Part shown: piece by piece, positions 33,678-42,303 of the stretch
Layout: every line of letters begins with the position of its first letter
Numbering within the stretch: position 1 is the first letter of the stretch
NCBI RefSeq assembly: GCF_015351105.1
Contig: NZ_JADKRR010000001.1
Span: 1,221,069 to 1,285,068 of the forward strand
Reading direction: 5' to 3'
Source: Clavibacter sp. VKM Ac-2872
Lineage (GTDB): Bacteria; Actinomycetota; Actinomycetes; Actinomycetales; Microbacteriaceae
Length of the DNA stretch: 64,000 bases
The notes under the pieces: generated by a model
The model's database searches: none
The model's input: only the letters and a program-made list of their open reading frames with translations
What the model was told of the DNA's origin: nothing
Position numbers and translations under genes: made by a program

Positions 33678-34244
33678 GTGCAGCGGACGGGTGCGGCGGT
33701 GTTCATCAACGGCCTGCCGGGGAGCGGCAAGTCGACCCTGGCCCGGCGGCTGGTCGAGGCTCACCCGGGGTGGTTCCTCCTCGACGTCGACGTCCTCCGC
33801 ACGTCCGTCGGGGGGTGGTCGGAGGACTTCGCGGGCGCCGGTCGCATCGTCCGGCCCGTGGCACAGGCGATCGTGCGGAGCGTGGTGGGGGACGGCGGCA
33901 CGGTCGTCATGCCGCAGCTCTTCCCCGACGCCGACGAGCTGGCGGAGTTCGCGACGCACGCCCGCGACGCGGGCGGACACGTGATCCACGCGATGCTCGA
34001 CGTGCCCGCGGACGAGTGCTGGCGGCGGCTCGAGGTGCGCCGCCGCTCCGGGCAGGCCGCCGGGGGACCGTCGCTCGGATGCGTCGTGGGCGAGGCCCTG
34101 GATCGGGCGGGCGGCTCGCGACACCTGGAGGACCTCGCCCGGATGCTCGAGGTCGTGGCACGCGGTCCGGTCGTGGCGCAGCGGGTGGACGGTGCCGACG
34201 CGGCCCTGGCGCTCGACGGGCTGACGGCCCTCATCGCGGGGTAG
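33678..34244 (+). CDS. P-loop small-molecule kinase-like ATPase (188 aa)
   Basis: This 188-residue protein has the Walker A motif NGLPGSGKSTLARRL near residues 10-24, an aspartate-rich strand LLDVDVLRTS that in this fold holds Mg, and an Arg-rich lid helix RRLEVRRRSGQ. The layout fits the nucleoside/gluconate/chloramphenicol-phosphotransferase-like kinases; the substrate is unknown. The GTG at 33678 has CGGAGG 7-8 nt upstream, whereas a frame to 33429 would run through the tRNA terminator. It is the only gene between the initiator tRNA and the convergent ABC1 gene and has no syntenic partner here, so it may be a local insertion. Confidence 0.7.
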   Translation: MQRTGAAVFINGLPGSGKSTLARRLVEAHPGWFLLDVDVLRTSVGGWSEDFAGAGRIVRPVAQAIVRSVVGDGGTVVMPQLFPDADELAEFATHARDAGGHVIHAMLDVPADECWRRLEVRRRSGQAAGGPSLGCVVGEALDRAGGSRHLEDLARMLEVVARGPVVAQRVDGADAALALDGLTALIAG

Positions 34245-34283
34245 CGGAGCGGTCGGCGAGCAGGGACGACGGCGCGGGCCCGC

Positions 34284-36005
34284 TCAGCGCCCGCGGCGGC
34301 CCGGGAGGAGGGCCTGCGCCAGCGGGATGACCGAGACGACGAGCAGCACCGTGCCGAGCACCTCGTCGTCCGGGCGGAGGAGGACGCCGCCGGCGAGGAG
34401 GCCGGCGAAGACGAGCGCCGAGATCGCGCGGCGCAGGGTGCGCTCCAGGGCGCCGACACGACGCTCGAGCGTGGGATCGCTGATGGGGAGGGCGCCGTCG
34501 TCGATGCGCGTGAGCAGCGCGTCGAGGCGGCCGGGGAGGCGTGCCAGCGTGCCGGCGGTGTCCGAGACGCGCGTTCCGAGGTCGCGCACGACGTTGCCGC
34601 GCTCCTCGCGGATGAGGCGCTGCGCGTACGGCTCGACGGAATCCCAGAGGTTGAACGCCGGATCCAGCGCGCTGCACACGCCCGACGTCAGCGACATGGC
34701 CCGGATGATGAGCAGGAAGTCGTCCGGGAGCTGGAACGGCAGCGTGCGCACGACCTCCTGGAACTCGTTCGCGAAGGCACGGAACTCCCGGGGATCCACC
34801 TCGCGCAGCTCCGCGAAGCCCAGGCCGCCGAAGCGGGCGAAGAGCCGGGTCATGGCGAGCTCGAGCTGCGTGGTGTCCGCCGAAGGCAGCAGCACGCCGA
34901 TGTCGCGGGCCGCGTCGACGAGGCCCTTCCCGTCGCGCGATGCGGCGGCGATGAGCATCTTGCGCAGGCCCCTGCGGGTGCTCGGCGGGACCTCGCCCAT
35001 CATCCCGAAGTCGATGAAGGTGAGGGTCCAGCCCTGCTCGACGGAGCCGTCCGTGACGGGCGTGACGAAGACGTTGCCGGGGTGCGGATCCGCGTGGAAG
35101 AAGCCGTCGGCGAAGAGCTGGTCGAACATGACGGCGGCGAAGACGGGCGCGACCTCCACCGGGTCGATGCCGGCGGCGAGGAGCCCCGCGTGGTCGGTGA
35201 TCTTGATCGCGGTGACGTCCTCGAGCGTGAGCACGCGCCGGGTGCTGCGCTCCCAGACGATCTCGGGCACGGCCACGCGCTCGTCGGAGGCGAACATCCC
35301 CTGGAAGCGGGCGGAGCTGCGGGCCTCGTGCAGGTAGTCGATCTCCTCGAGGCTCGTCTCGGCGAACTCCTCCACGAGCGCGGGCGCGTCCACGCGGTCG
35401 GACACGAGGCGCACGTGCGTGAGCCAGCCGCCGATGCGGCGGAGCGCGGCGAGGTCGATGCGGACGACGTCGTCGATGCCCGGCCGCTGCACCTTGATGA
35501 CCGCGCCCGTGAGGCCCGTGTCGGCGGAGTCGACGGGGCCGAGGATGGCGCGGTGCGCCTGGCCGAGCGATGCGGCCGCGACGGGCGTCTCATCGACCCA
35601 CGCGAACGCGTCGGCGAGCGGCATGCCCAGCTCGCGCTCCGCGAGGGCGCGGATCTCAGGGAACGGGACGGCGGGCACCTCGTCCTGCAGGTCCTCGAGC
35701 TCGGCCGTGATCTCGGGCGGCAGGACGTCCAGGCGCGACGACATGAACTGGCCGACCTTGATCATGAGGCCGCCGAGCTCGACCGCGAGCACGCGGAAGC
35801 GGCGGGCGAACAGCTTCATGCGCCGGGTGCGGGTGCGGTCCGCGATGCCGCGGAGGCCGACGCGGGGGAGGAAGAGCTCGTACCACCACGTGACCGCGAG
35901 GTTCCAGGCGGCGAAGCGGAGGATGCGGCGGTAGCGGGCGCGCGTCTCCGGGGCGTCGGCCTCGGGATGCGCCCCGGGCGCGGCGCCGGCCGTGGCCGAG
36001 GTCAC
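34284..36005 (-). CDS. ABC1/AarF/UbiB-family atypical kinase, membrane-associated
   Basis: This 573-residue protein has the UbiB atypical-kinase motifs: a KxGQ motif in LMIKVGQFMSSRLDVLP, an Ala-rich nucleotide loop AAASLGQAH, the lysine in AVIKVQRPG, HADPHPGN and FIDFGMMGE. The C-terminal 60 residues hold two membrane segments. The actinobacterial subgroup lies near uvrD2 in mycobacteria. Members work in quinone or lipid metabolism in other bacteria, but the substrate here is unknown. The GTG start sits in a GTGA overlap with the PadR gene, so regulator and kinase form one translationally coupled operon. A much longer frame to 36521 is not used. Confidence 0.88.
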   Translation of the reverse strand: MTSATAGAAPGAHPEADAPETRARYRRILRFAAWNLAVTWWYELFLPRVGLRGIADRTRTRRMKLFARRFRVLAVELGGLMIKVGQFMSSRLDVLPPEITAELEDLQDEVPAVPFPEIRALAERELGMPLADAFAWVDETPVAAASLGQAHRAILGPVDSADTGLTGAVIKVQRPGIDDVVRIDLAALRRIGGWLTHVRLVSDRVDAPALVEEFAETSLEEIDYLHEARSSARFQGMFASDERVAVPEIVWERSTRRVLTLEDVTAIKITDHAGLLAAGIDPVEVAPVFAAVMFDQLFADGFFHADPHPGNVFVTPVTDGSVEQGWTLTFIDFGMMGEVPPSTRRGLRKMLIAAASRDGKGLVDAARDIGVLLPSADTTQLELAMTRLFARFGGLGFAELREVDPREFRAFANEFQEVVRTLPFQLPDDFLLIIRAMSLTSGVCSALDPAFNLWDSVEPYAQRLIREERGNVVRDLGTRVSDTAGTLARLPGRLDALLTRIDDGALPISDPTLERRVGALERTLRRAISALVFAGLLAGGVLLRPDDEVLGTVLLVVSVIPLAQALLPGRRGR

Positions 36006-36577
36006 TCCCGGGCGAGGATCGCGTAGAGGCGGCGGCGGGCCGCGTCGAGCTCGGCGACGGCCTCGGCGACCTGCGCGGGCGTGCCGGTGCGCTGCACCTG
36101 CGCCGCCGCCTGGGCGAGCGACAGGCCGGCCTTCGGCAGGGCGGATCGGTCGTGGCGGTCGTTCCCCTCGTGGCCGTGCGCGCCGTCGGAGCGGTCCCAC
36201 GGCGCGGTGATGCCGTCCCGGGCGACCGCGGCGCGGCCCGCCTCGGTGAGCGCGTAGACCTTCCGTCCGTCGGTGGTCTCCGCGGCGATGAGGCCCTCGT
36301 CGGCGAGGAGCTGGAGCGTCGGGTAGACGGCCCCGGCGTTCGGGGTCCAGGCGCCGGCGCTGCGCTCCTCGATCTCGTGGATGACGCGGTAGCCGTGCAT
36401 GGGCTCCTCCGTGAGCAGCGCGAGGACCGCGTGGCGCATGTCGTGGGCGCCGGCCCCGTGCCCGGCTGGGGCGCCGTCGCGCTTCTCGAAGCGGGCGCGG
36501 AGCGACTCCATCGCCTGCCACACGCCGTCGGCGGCGTCGCCGAACGCGGATCCTGCGGTGGGGGACGATGCGGCCAT
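36002..36577 (-). CDS. PadR-family transcriptional regulator
   Basis: This 191-residue protein has a PadR winged helix (about residues 47-120: RHAVLALLTEEPMHGYRVIHEI, then GAVYPTLQLLADEGLI, then RKVYALTEAG) and a C-terminal helical dimerisation part (about 150-190). The His/Gly/Asp-rich stretch SDGAHGHEGNDRHD (about 128-141) could bind a metal but is more likely a linker. The ATG at 36577 follows AGGAGC at good spacing. It is the first gene of an operon with the ABC1 kinase and probably represses that operon; the ligand is unknown. Confidence 0.88.
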   Translation of the reverse strand: MAASSPTAGSAFGDAADGVWQAMESLRARFEKRDGAPAGHGAGAHDMRHAVLALLTEEPMHGYRVIHEIEERSAGAWTPNAGAVYPTLQLLADEGLIAAETTDGRKVYALTEAGRAAVARDGITAPWDRSDGAHGHEGNDRHDRSALPKAGLSLAQAAAQVQRTGTPAQVAEAVAELDAARRRLYAILARE

Positions 36578-36705
36578 GTCGAGCTCCTTGCTGTGGGGTG
36601 TGCGCGGTGCCTCCGACGATAGGCCGCGCACCTGGCCGCGGACCCGGGAGCGGCCCGTTCGTCAGCGACCCGACAGGTCCGCGGCCGGGGAGGGATCGCC
36701 GGGCG

Positions 36706-37698
36706 TCAGCCGACGGCCTGCGCGAACCCGCGCGTCGGATCGGCGAGGTGCTCGAGCCCAGCGGGCAGCGCCCGGCCCTTGGCGGCCATCGACTGCGCCC
36801 ACAGCCGGCCCGCGCGGTACGACGAGCGCACGAGCGGGCCCGCGAGCACGCCGAGGAACCCGATCGCCTCGGCCTCCTCCTTGATCTCCACGAACTCCTC
36901 CGGCCGCACCCAGCGCGCGACGGGCAGGTGCCGCGGGCTCGGACGCAGGTACTGCGTGACGGTGATGATGTCGCAGCCCGCGCCGCGCAGGTCGACGAGC
37001 GCCTCGGACACCTCCTCGCGCGTCTCGCCCATGCCGAGGATGAGGTTCGACTTGGTGATGAGGCCCGCGTCCCGGCCCTGGGTGATCACGTCGAGCGAGC
37101 GCTCGTACCGGAACGCCGGGCGGATCCGCTTGAAGATGCGCGGCACCGTCTCCACGTTGTGCGCGAAGACCTCCGGGCGCGAGGAGAAGACCTCGGCCAG
37201 CAGGTCGGGGTTCCCCGAGAAGTCGGTCGCGAGGATCTCGACGCCCGTGCCCGGGTTGTCGGCGTGGATCCGCCGCACGGTCTCGGCGTGCAGCCACGCG
37301 CCCTCGTCGGGCAGGTCGTCGCGCGCGACGCCCGTCACGGTCGCGTAGCGGAGGCCCATGCGGCGCACCGAGTCGGCGACGCGGCGCGGCTCGTCGGTGT
37401 CGTAGTCGGCGGGCTTGCCGGTGTCGATCTGGCAGAAGTCGCAGCGGCGCGTGCACTGGGATCCGCCGATGAGGAACGTCGCCTCCCGGTCCTCCCAGCA
37501 CTCGTAGATGTTCGGGCAGGCGGCCTCCTGGCACACGGTGTGCAGGTCCTCCGTCTTCACGAGCTGCTGGAGCGCCTGGTACTCGGGCCCCATGCGCGCC
37601 GTGGTCTTGATCCACCCCGGCTTCTTCTCGATCGGGGTCTCGGCGTTCCGCACCTCGAGGCGGAGCATGCGGCGCCCGTCGGGAGCGGCGGCGCTCAT
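36706..37698 (-). CDS. lipA: Lipoyl synthase LipA
   Basis: This 330-residue radical-SAM enzyme has both clusters: CPNIYEC with an upstream Cys ([16 protein letters not shown]) for the auxiliary 4Fe-4S, and CTRRCDFC for the radical-SAM cluster. The C-terminal [10 protein letters not shown] serine supplies the further ligand. It inserts two sulfur atoms into octanoyl groups on lipoyl domains in the cytoplasm. The ATG overlaps the lipB stop by 4 nt (ATGA), so LipB and LipA are coupled. The actinobacterial N-terminal block [16 protein letters not shown] is present. Confidence 0.97.
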   Translation of the reverse strand: MSAAAPDGRRMLRLEVRNAETPIEKKPGWIKTTARMGPEYQALQQLVKTEDLHTVCQEAACPNIYECWEDREATFLIGGSQCTRRCDFCQIDTGKPADYDTDEPRRVADSVRRMGLRYATVTGVARDDLPDEGAWLHAETVRRIHADNPGTGVEILATDFSGNPDLLAEVFSSRPEVFAHNVETVPRIFKRIRPAFRYERSLDVITQGRDAGLITKSNLILGMGETREEVSEALVDLRGAGCDIITVTQYLRPSPRHLPVARWVRPEEFVEIKEEAEAIGFLGVLAGPLVRSSYRAGRLWAQSMAAKGRALPAGLEHLADPTRGFAQAVG

Positions 37699-38396
37699 GC
37701 GCGTGCTCCGGTGACAGGGGAGTGGGGAGCGGTGGAGGGCATGGCGGATCCGTTCGAGGAGAGGGCGCGCACGAGGTGCGGGCGGAGGAGGGGGACCACG
37801 TCGGCCGGGGTGACCGTGCGGCCGAGGGCGCGGCTGATCGAGGTGACGCCGGCGTCGCGGATCCCGCACGGGACGATGCGGTCGTAGGCGTCGAACGCGT
37901 TGCTGCAGTTGAGCGCGAAGCCGTGCATCGTGACGCGCTCGGCGACGCGGACGCCGATGGCGGCGACCTTCTCGTCGCGCGGGCTGCCGTCGGGGGCGGT
38001 TCCGCGGATCCAGACGCCCGAGCGGCCGTCGACGCGGCACGACGCGATCTCGAGGTCGGCGAGGAGGGCGATGAGCGCGTCCTCGAGGCGGCGCACGTGG
38101 GCCACGACGTCGAGGGGCTCCGGCAGCCGCACGATCGGGTAGCCGACCAGCTGGCCCGGCCCGTGCCAGGTGATGCGGCCGCCGCGGTCGACGTCGATCA
38201 CCGGCGTGCCGTCGCGCGGCCTGTCCTCCGGCTCGGTGCGCCTCCCCGCGGTGTACACGCTGGGATGCTCGAGGAGGATGACGGTGTCCTGCGCCCGGCC
38301 CGCGACGACGTCGGCATGCAGGGCACGCTGACGCTCGAGGGCCTCGATGTACGGCACGGAGTTGGCGCTTAGCCCCGTGACGACGATGTCGACCAC
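37695..38396 (-). CDS. lipB: Octanoyl-[acyl-carrier-protein]:protein octanoyltransferase LipB
   Basis: This 233-residue protein has the LipB core: [29 protein letters not shown] and the catalytic Cys in RIVPCGI, with Lys in [11 protein letters not shown] as partner of the dyad. It moves octanoate from acyl carrier protein to E2 and GcvH domains. The GTG start has a leaderless TACACT hexamer 6 nt upstream. A longer frame to 38615 overlaps the siderophore-interacting protein gene and is rejected. It is the first gene of a lipB-lipA operon. Confidence 0.96.
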   Translation of the reverse strand: MVDIVVTGLSANSVPYIEALERQRALHADVVAGRAQDTVILLEHPSVYTAGRRTEPEDRPRDGTPVIDVDRGGRITWHGPGQLVGYPIVRLPEPLDVVAHVRRLEDALIALLADLEIASCRVDGRSGVWIRGTAPDGSPRDEKVAAIGVRVAERVTMHGFALNCSNAFDAYDRIVPCGIRDAGVTSISRALGRTVTPADVVPLLRPHLVRALSSNGSAMPSTAPHSPVTGARA

Positions 38397-38402
38397 GCGG
38401 CC

Positions 38403-38408
38403 AGTGTA
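38403..38408 (-). promoter_or_regulatory. -10 element, leaderless lipBA operon
   Basis: TACACT on the minus strand ends 6 nt before the GTG at 38396. Confidence 0.5.
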
Positions 38409-38505
38409 GGCGCACGCGCAGCCGGGGTCCCGGCCCGTGTCGGCACGCGCCGCGCCGCGCCTCCACGTTGCCCGGGGCCGCGGGGGAGCGGAGGATGGAT
38501 CCTCG

Positions 38506-39414
38506 ATGACCGACTCCGCCGCACCCGCCGCCCTGCCCGCCTTGCTCGCCCCTCTCGTCCCCGACCGTCCCGTCCGCGCCGCGCGCGCCCAGCACGTCCT
38601 CGAGGTGACCCGCACGGAGCGCCTCAGCCCGCACCTCGTCCGGGTGCACCTCGGCGGGGAGGGGACGCGCGCTCTGCTGGAGCAGGCGGTCCCCGAGCGG
38701 CTCGCCGCGACCGACGCCTACGTGAAGCTGATGCTGCCGCAGCCGGGATCCGGGCTCGTCCCGCCGTTCGACCTGCCCGCCCTCCGCGACACGCTGCCGG
38801 CCGAGGCGCTGCCCGCGGTGCGGACCTACACGCTGCGCCACGCGGATCCGGTCGCGGGCACGTGCGCCATCGACTTCGTGGTGCACGGCGACGACGGGCT
38901 CGCGGGCCCCTGGGCGGCGTCGGCGCAGCCCGGCGACGTGCTCGCGGCGAGCGGCCCCGGCGGCCTGTTCCGGCCGAGCGAGGACCCCGCGGTGACGCGG
39001 CTGCTGATCGGCGACGACTCGGCCGTGCCCGCGATCGCCGCCGCGCTCGCCGCGATGCCCGCGGACGCGACGGGCGTCGCCCTCCTCGAGGTGGAGGGTC
39101 CCGCCGACGAGCTGCCGCTCGCGCATCCCGCCGGTCTCGAGCTGCGCTGGATCCACCGCTCCCGCACGCCCGACGCGGTGCCGGGCGCGCTCCTCGTCGA
39201 CGCTGCCCGCGCCCTCCCGCGGCCGGGCGGCGAGGTCGAGGTCTTCGCGCACGGCGAGCGCGGCGCGATGAAGGAGCTGCGCGCGCTGCTGCAGGACGGC
39301 TGGGGCATCGACCGGCGTGCCCTCTCGCTCTCCGCCTACTGGGCGCTCGGCCGCGCGGAGGACCGCTTCCAGGCCGAGAAGCGCGAGCCGGTGGGGGCGA
39401 TCTTCGCGGACTGA
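38506..39414 (+). CDS. Siderophore-interacting protein (FAD-dependent ferric reductase)
   Basis: This 302-residue protein has the SIP layout: an FAD-binding barrel (about residues 25-150, with [11 protein letters not shown] and [16 protein letters not shown]) and a C-terminal NAD(P)H domain ending in [15 protein letters not shown], the family signature. It should reduce ferric siderophores in the cytoplasm using NAD(P)H and FAD. No siderophore synthesis or uptake gene is adjacent. The ATG at 38506 opens the gene; an upstream ATG at 38437 would add 23 residues with no family match. Confidence 0.85.
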   Translation: MTDSAAPAALPALLAPLVPDRPVRAARAQHVLEVTRTERLSPHLVRVHLGGEGTRALLEQAVPERLAATDAYVKLMLPQPGSGLVPPFDLPALRDTLPAEALPAVRTYTLRHADPVAGTCAIDFVVHGDDGLAGPWAASAQPGDVLAASGPGGLFRPSEDPAVTRLLIGDDSAVPAIAAALAAMPADATGVALLEVEGPADELPLAHPAGLELRWIHRSRTPDAVPGALLVDAARALPRPGGEVEVFAHGERGAMKELRALLQDGWGIDRRALSLSAYWALGRAEDRFQAEKREPVGAIFAD

Positions 39415-39579
39415 CGGCGCGTCGGACGCGTCGGATGACGAGCGCCCGCCTGTGCGATCGGCGCCCGCGATCCACCGCCCGCTCCGTACGCTCGCGGAGG
39501 CCGTGCCTCCCGGGGCGTCCTCCCTCCGAGGCCGGCCCGCTCGACGACAGCGCATGTCGCTGACCCGGGAGAGCGCACC

Positions 39580-40167
39580 ATGTGGATCGACGACGACGGC
39601 ACCGTGTCGTCCATGTGGGTGAGCGGATCGTTCCGCCTCCTGCCGTGGCGGGCCCGCTGGGCCCTGTGGACCGCCGAGCCCGACGAGCTCGACGAGCTGT
39701 CGGACGACGTGACCGCGCTCGAGACCGCCGTCCGGAACGCCGCCTCCTGCCGCCGGGAGTGGCCGGAGCAGTCGGCGTACCGCATGCGGGAGATCCCGCG
39801 GGAGGTCCTCGGCGGATTCCGCGGCCTGCGCGACTTCGCCGACGTGCGCGAGCACCTGCTGTCCTTCCCGCTGGCGCTCTCCATGCAGTGGCAGACCGAC
39901 GCCGTGCAGGTGGCGGTGGACGTCGTCGACACCGTCCGCCGCAGCACCCGCCGTCGTCGGCTCGCGCGCGGCGCGCACGTCCTGGCGTCGCGGCTCCGGA
40001 TCCCGGTGATCGGCCGAGCGGACACCGCCCCGCCCCGGGCCCGCCGCATCGCCCCCCTGGACGCGTGCGCGGCGCCCGGGCAGCTCGTGGACGACGACGG
40101 CGAGCCGCTGCGCGATCCCTCGCGCTCCGAGCGGCTCGCCGCCGCACGGGCACGGGCGGGGGGATGA
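39580..40167 (+). CDS. Protein of unknown function (195 aa), first of a coupled pair
   Basis: This soluble protein has a Trp-rich beginning ([13 protein letters not shown], then [12 protein letters not shown]), a mixed-charge middle with a helical stretch [23 protein letters not shown], and a basic, Pro-rich C-terminal 50 residues. I recognise no family. A GGGAGAG ribosome-binding site lies 6 nt before the ATG. The stop overlaps the next start in ATGA, so the pair is translationally coupled. The 165 nt upstream, after the SIP stop, show no other gene. Confidence 0.6.
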   Translation: MWIDDDGTVSSMWVSGSFRLLPWRARWALWTAEPDELDELSDDVTALETAVRNAASCRREWPEQSAYRMREIPREVLGGFRGLRDFADVREHLLSFPLALSMQWQTDAVQVAVDVVDTVRRSTRRRRLARGAHVLASRLRIPVIGRADTAPPRARRIAPLDACAAPGQLVDDDGEPLRDPSRSERLAAARARAGG

Positions 40168-40658
40168 CGGCCGAGGTGGAGCCGTACGCTCCCCGTTCCT
40201 TCCTCCGAAATGCCGCCGTCCCGCCATACGAGGACTGGCTGCCAGCCGGGATCGCCGGGCGCATCCGGCTGCCCGGATACCCGCACCCGTGGGTCCTGGC
40301 GCGGACCATGAACGGGGACGACGAGCTCGGTCCCGACGCCTACCGCCTGATGCTCCCCGCGGAGCTGCGGTACGGCGACGGCGATGACGACTGGATGGTG
40401 ATCATGCCCGACTCGGGGTTCCTGCCCGGCCCCGAGGGCGGTCTCATCGACGTCGTCACCACCGCGCTCGACGTCCGGTGGGACGCGTCCCCCGAGGCGT
40501 GGGAGGAGGCCAGGGCGTGGTTCGTCCGGCAGTCCGACCGCTCGTGGGAGCGCCTGACGCGGTGGCAGCGCCTGTCGTTCGGCTCGATCACCGGTCGACA
40601 GAGGAAGGGGCCCGTGGCGTTCTTCGACGTGGGCCCATCCGCGGAGCCCTTCGGCTGA
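40164..40658 (+). CDS. Protein of unknown function (164 aa), second of a coupled pair
   Basis: The protein is rich in Trp, Pro and Asp with no signal peptide or membrane span. Landmarks are [33 protein letters not shown] and [16 protein letters not shown] recognise no family. The ATG lies inside the stop of the preceding gene (ATGA). The two proteins probably act together; nothing in the sequence shows how. Confidence 0.6.
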   Translation: MTAEVEPYAPRSFLRNAAVPPYEDWLPAGIAGRIRLPGYPHPWVLARTMNGDDELGPDAYRLMLPAELRYGDGDDDWMVIMPDSGFLPGPEGGLIDVVTTALDVRWDASPEAWEEARAWFVRQSDRSWERLTRWQRLSFGSITGRQRKGPVAFFDVGPSAEPFG

Positions 40659-40788
40659 GACCGCAGCACCGGGCCGGTGGGGGCGGCACGCCGCGCCGGG
40701 GGACCCCGCCGATCCGCCATGCTGGTCCCTGCGCGGAACGCGGCACGACCGCCCGCGCGGATCCCGTCCCCCCACCCCGGAGACCGCC

Positions 40789-41451
40789 ATGACCGCTTCC
40801 GCGTCCGAGCCCCTACCCGCGCCGCCCGTCGTCGCCCCCGGCGAGCCGACGACCGCGGGGATCCCGCACTCGGTCTTCGAGGACGTGCTGGGGATCCTCA
40901 CCGGCACGTTCGTCGCGTCGTTCGGGCTGTTCCTGCTGCGCGACGCCGGCGCGGTCACGGGTGGCACCGCGGGTCTCGCCCTGCTGCTGAGCTACACGGG
41001 CGTGCTGCCGTTCGGGGTGCTGTTCTTCGTGGTCAACGCGCCGTTCTTCGCGCTCGCCGTGTGGAAGAAGGGGTGGCGGTTCACGATCCGCACGGCCGTC
41101 TCGGTCGCGCTCGTGTCGCTGTTCTCGACGCTGCACCCGGCCATGGTCACGAGCCTGGCCCTGCAGCCCGTCTACGGCGTGCTCGCGGGGAACCTGCTCG
41201 TGGGCATCGGGCTGCTCGTGGTGTTCCGCCACGGATCCAGCCTCGGCGGCTTCAACATCGTCGCGCTCATCGTGCAGGAGCGGCTCGGCTTCCGGGCCGG
41301 GTACGCGCAGATGATCCTCGACGTGATCGTGATCCTGCTCGGCCTCACGGTCGTGTCCCTCGGCGGCGTCGTGATGTCGGCGCTCGGCGCGGTGCTGCTC
41401 AACCTGGTGCTCGCGCTCAACCACCGCCCGGGGCGCTACACCGGGGTCTGA
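40789..41451 (+). CDS. YitT family membrane protein
   Basis: This 220-residue protein has about five membrane segments (residues roughly 30-50, 58-78, 83-100, 115-135, 185-205) and the YitT-like ALLLSYTGVLPFGVLFFVVN and HGSSLGGFNIVALI. The cytoplasmic DUF2179 domain of longer YitT proteins is absent, making it the short form. The transported or sensed molecule is unknown. A GGAG lies 7 nt before the ATG. It converges with the DUF3817 gene across a 28-nt gap. Confidence 0.8.
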   Translation: MTASASEPLPAPPVVAPGEPTTAGIPHSVFEDVLGILTGTFVASFGLFLLRDAGAVTGGTAGLALLLSYTGVLPFGVLFFVVNAPFFALAVWKKGWRFTIRTAVSVALVSLFSTLHPAMVTSLALQPVYGVLAGNLLVGIGLLVVFRHGSSLGGFNIVALIVQERLGFRAGYAQMILDVIVILLGLTVVSLGGVVMSALGAVLLNLVLALNHRPGRYTGV

Positions 41452-41479
41452 ACAGGAGGCGGGCGGCGATCCGCGGCGG

Positions 41480-42013
41480 TCAGCGCCGCGAGGTCGCGGC
41501 GTCGGGCGACGCCGCTGCGGCAGGGGTCCGGCTCGTTCCGACGTCGACCGCGTCGGCCGGCTGCCGCAGGTATCCCCGACGACGCAGCCCGACCTCGAGC
41601 GGCAGCGTCGCGAGCGGCGGGATCGCGGCGACGCCCGCGAGGAGCGCGGGCTTCCAGCCCCAGCGCAGGCGGATCGCGGCGACGGCCGTGACGATCACGT
41701 AGAGGACGAACGCGGCGCCGTGCAGGCGACCGAAGACGTAGACGCCGAGCTCGGTCGTCTGCGTCACGTACTTGAGGAACATGCCCACCAGGAGGCCGGT
41801 CCACGTGACCGCCTCGACCACCGCGACGACGGCGAAGAGGCGGCCGAGGCGGGACGGGCGGTCGGAGCGGTCGCGCGTGCCGTGGACGAGCGCCGCGAAC
41901 CCGGCGGCCGGAGCGGGGGCGGATGCGGATGCGGTGGCGGCGGAGGACGGAGCCGCGGGGCGGGCCCCTGGCTCGGCGGGCGGGGCGGCGTCGGGGTGCG
42001 GGGCGTCGGTCAT
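41480..42013 (-). CDS. DUF3817 integral membrane protein
   Basis: This 177-residue protein has an Ala/Pro-rich disordered N-terminus (about 50 residues), then three membrane segments (about residues 58-78, 93-115, 123-140) carrying the DUF3817 signatures VVEAVTWTGLLVGMFLKYV and GRLHGAAFVLYVIV. A charged tail follows. The ATG at 42013 has GGAAGG upstream. The family is common in actinobacteria; its function is unknown. Confidence 0.85.
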   Translation of the reverse strand: MTDAPHPDAAPPAEPGARPAAPSSAATASASAPAPAAGFAALVHGTRDRSDRPSRLGRLFAVVAVVEAVTWTGLLVGMFLKYVTQTTELGVYVFGRLHGAAFVLYVIVTAVAAIRLRWGWKPALLAGVAAIPPLATLPLEVGLRRRGYLRQPADAVDVGTSRTPAAAASPDAATSRR

Positions 42014-42267
42014 GGGGCCTTCCGGGGCAGGGGGATCCACGGGGATCCGACGGGCGGGGCAGGTCGCCCTCCACGGTACGCGGCGCCTTCGGGCGGGAGC
42101 TGTGGGCGGGCGTCGGCGGCGGGCACCGTGCGCTGGCGCGGGAGACCGCGTGTGGGGGACGTCCGTCGTGCACGTGGCATGTGCATCGCCTGTGAGGCGG
42201 GCGTGCGTGGGGTCCTCACCGGACACGTGTCACGCATCACCGCCGCGATGTGCAAGCATTTCCGCAT

Positions 42268-42300
42268 GAGGTGGAATTCACCTCGACGATCTGGGGGGAT
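42268..42300 (+). promoter_or_regulatory. Hairpin and ribosome-binding site in front of the surface esterase
   Basis: Within the gene-free 290 nt from 42014 to 42303, GAGGTG-N5-CACCTC (42268-42284) forms a 6-bp stem around GAATT, 8 nt before a GGGGGG ribosome-binding site (42293-42298) that serves the TTG start at 42304. The rest of the interval shows no gene, only an AT-richer stretch near 42240-42285. Confidence 0.45.
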
Positions 42301-42303
42301 CAA

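Noticed and set aside
33351-34244. Integrative-element attachment site at the initiator tRNA
   Set aside because: No second copy of the tRNA 3' end was seen in the window, and there is no integrase gene.
36006-36521. N-terminal extension of the ABC1 kinase
   Set aside because: It is the shadow of the PadR gene; the GTGA overlap gives the normal start.
38397-38615. N-terminal extension of LipB
   Set aside because: It runs antisense into the siderophore-interacting protein gene; the leaderless promoter and family start fit 38396.
36706-40227. 1173-aa frame containing lipA
   Set aside because: Only the last 330 residues match LipA; the rest is shadow of lipB, the siderophore-interacting protein and the unknown pair.
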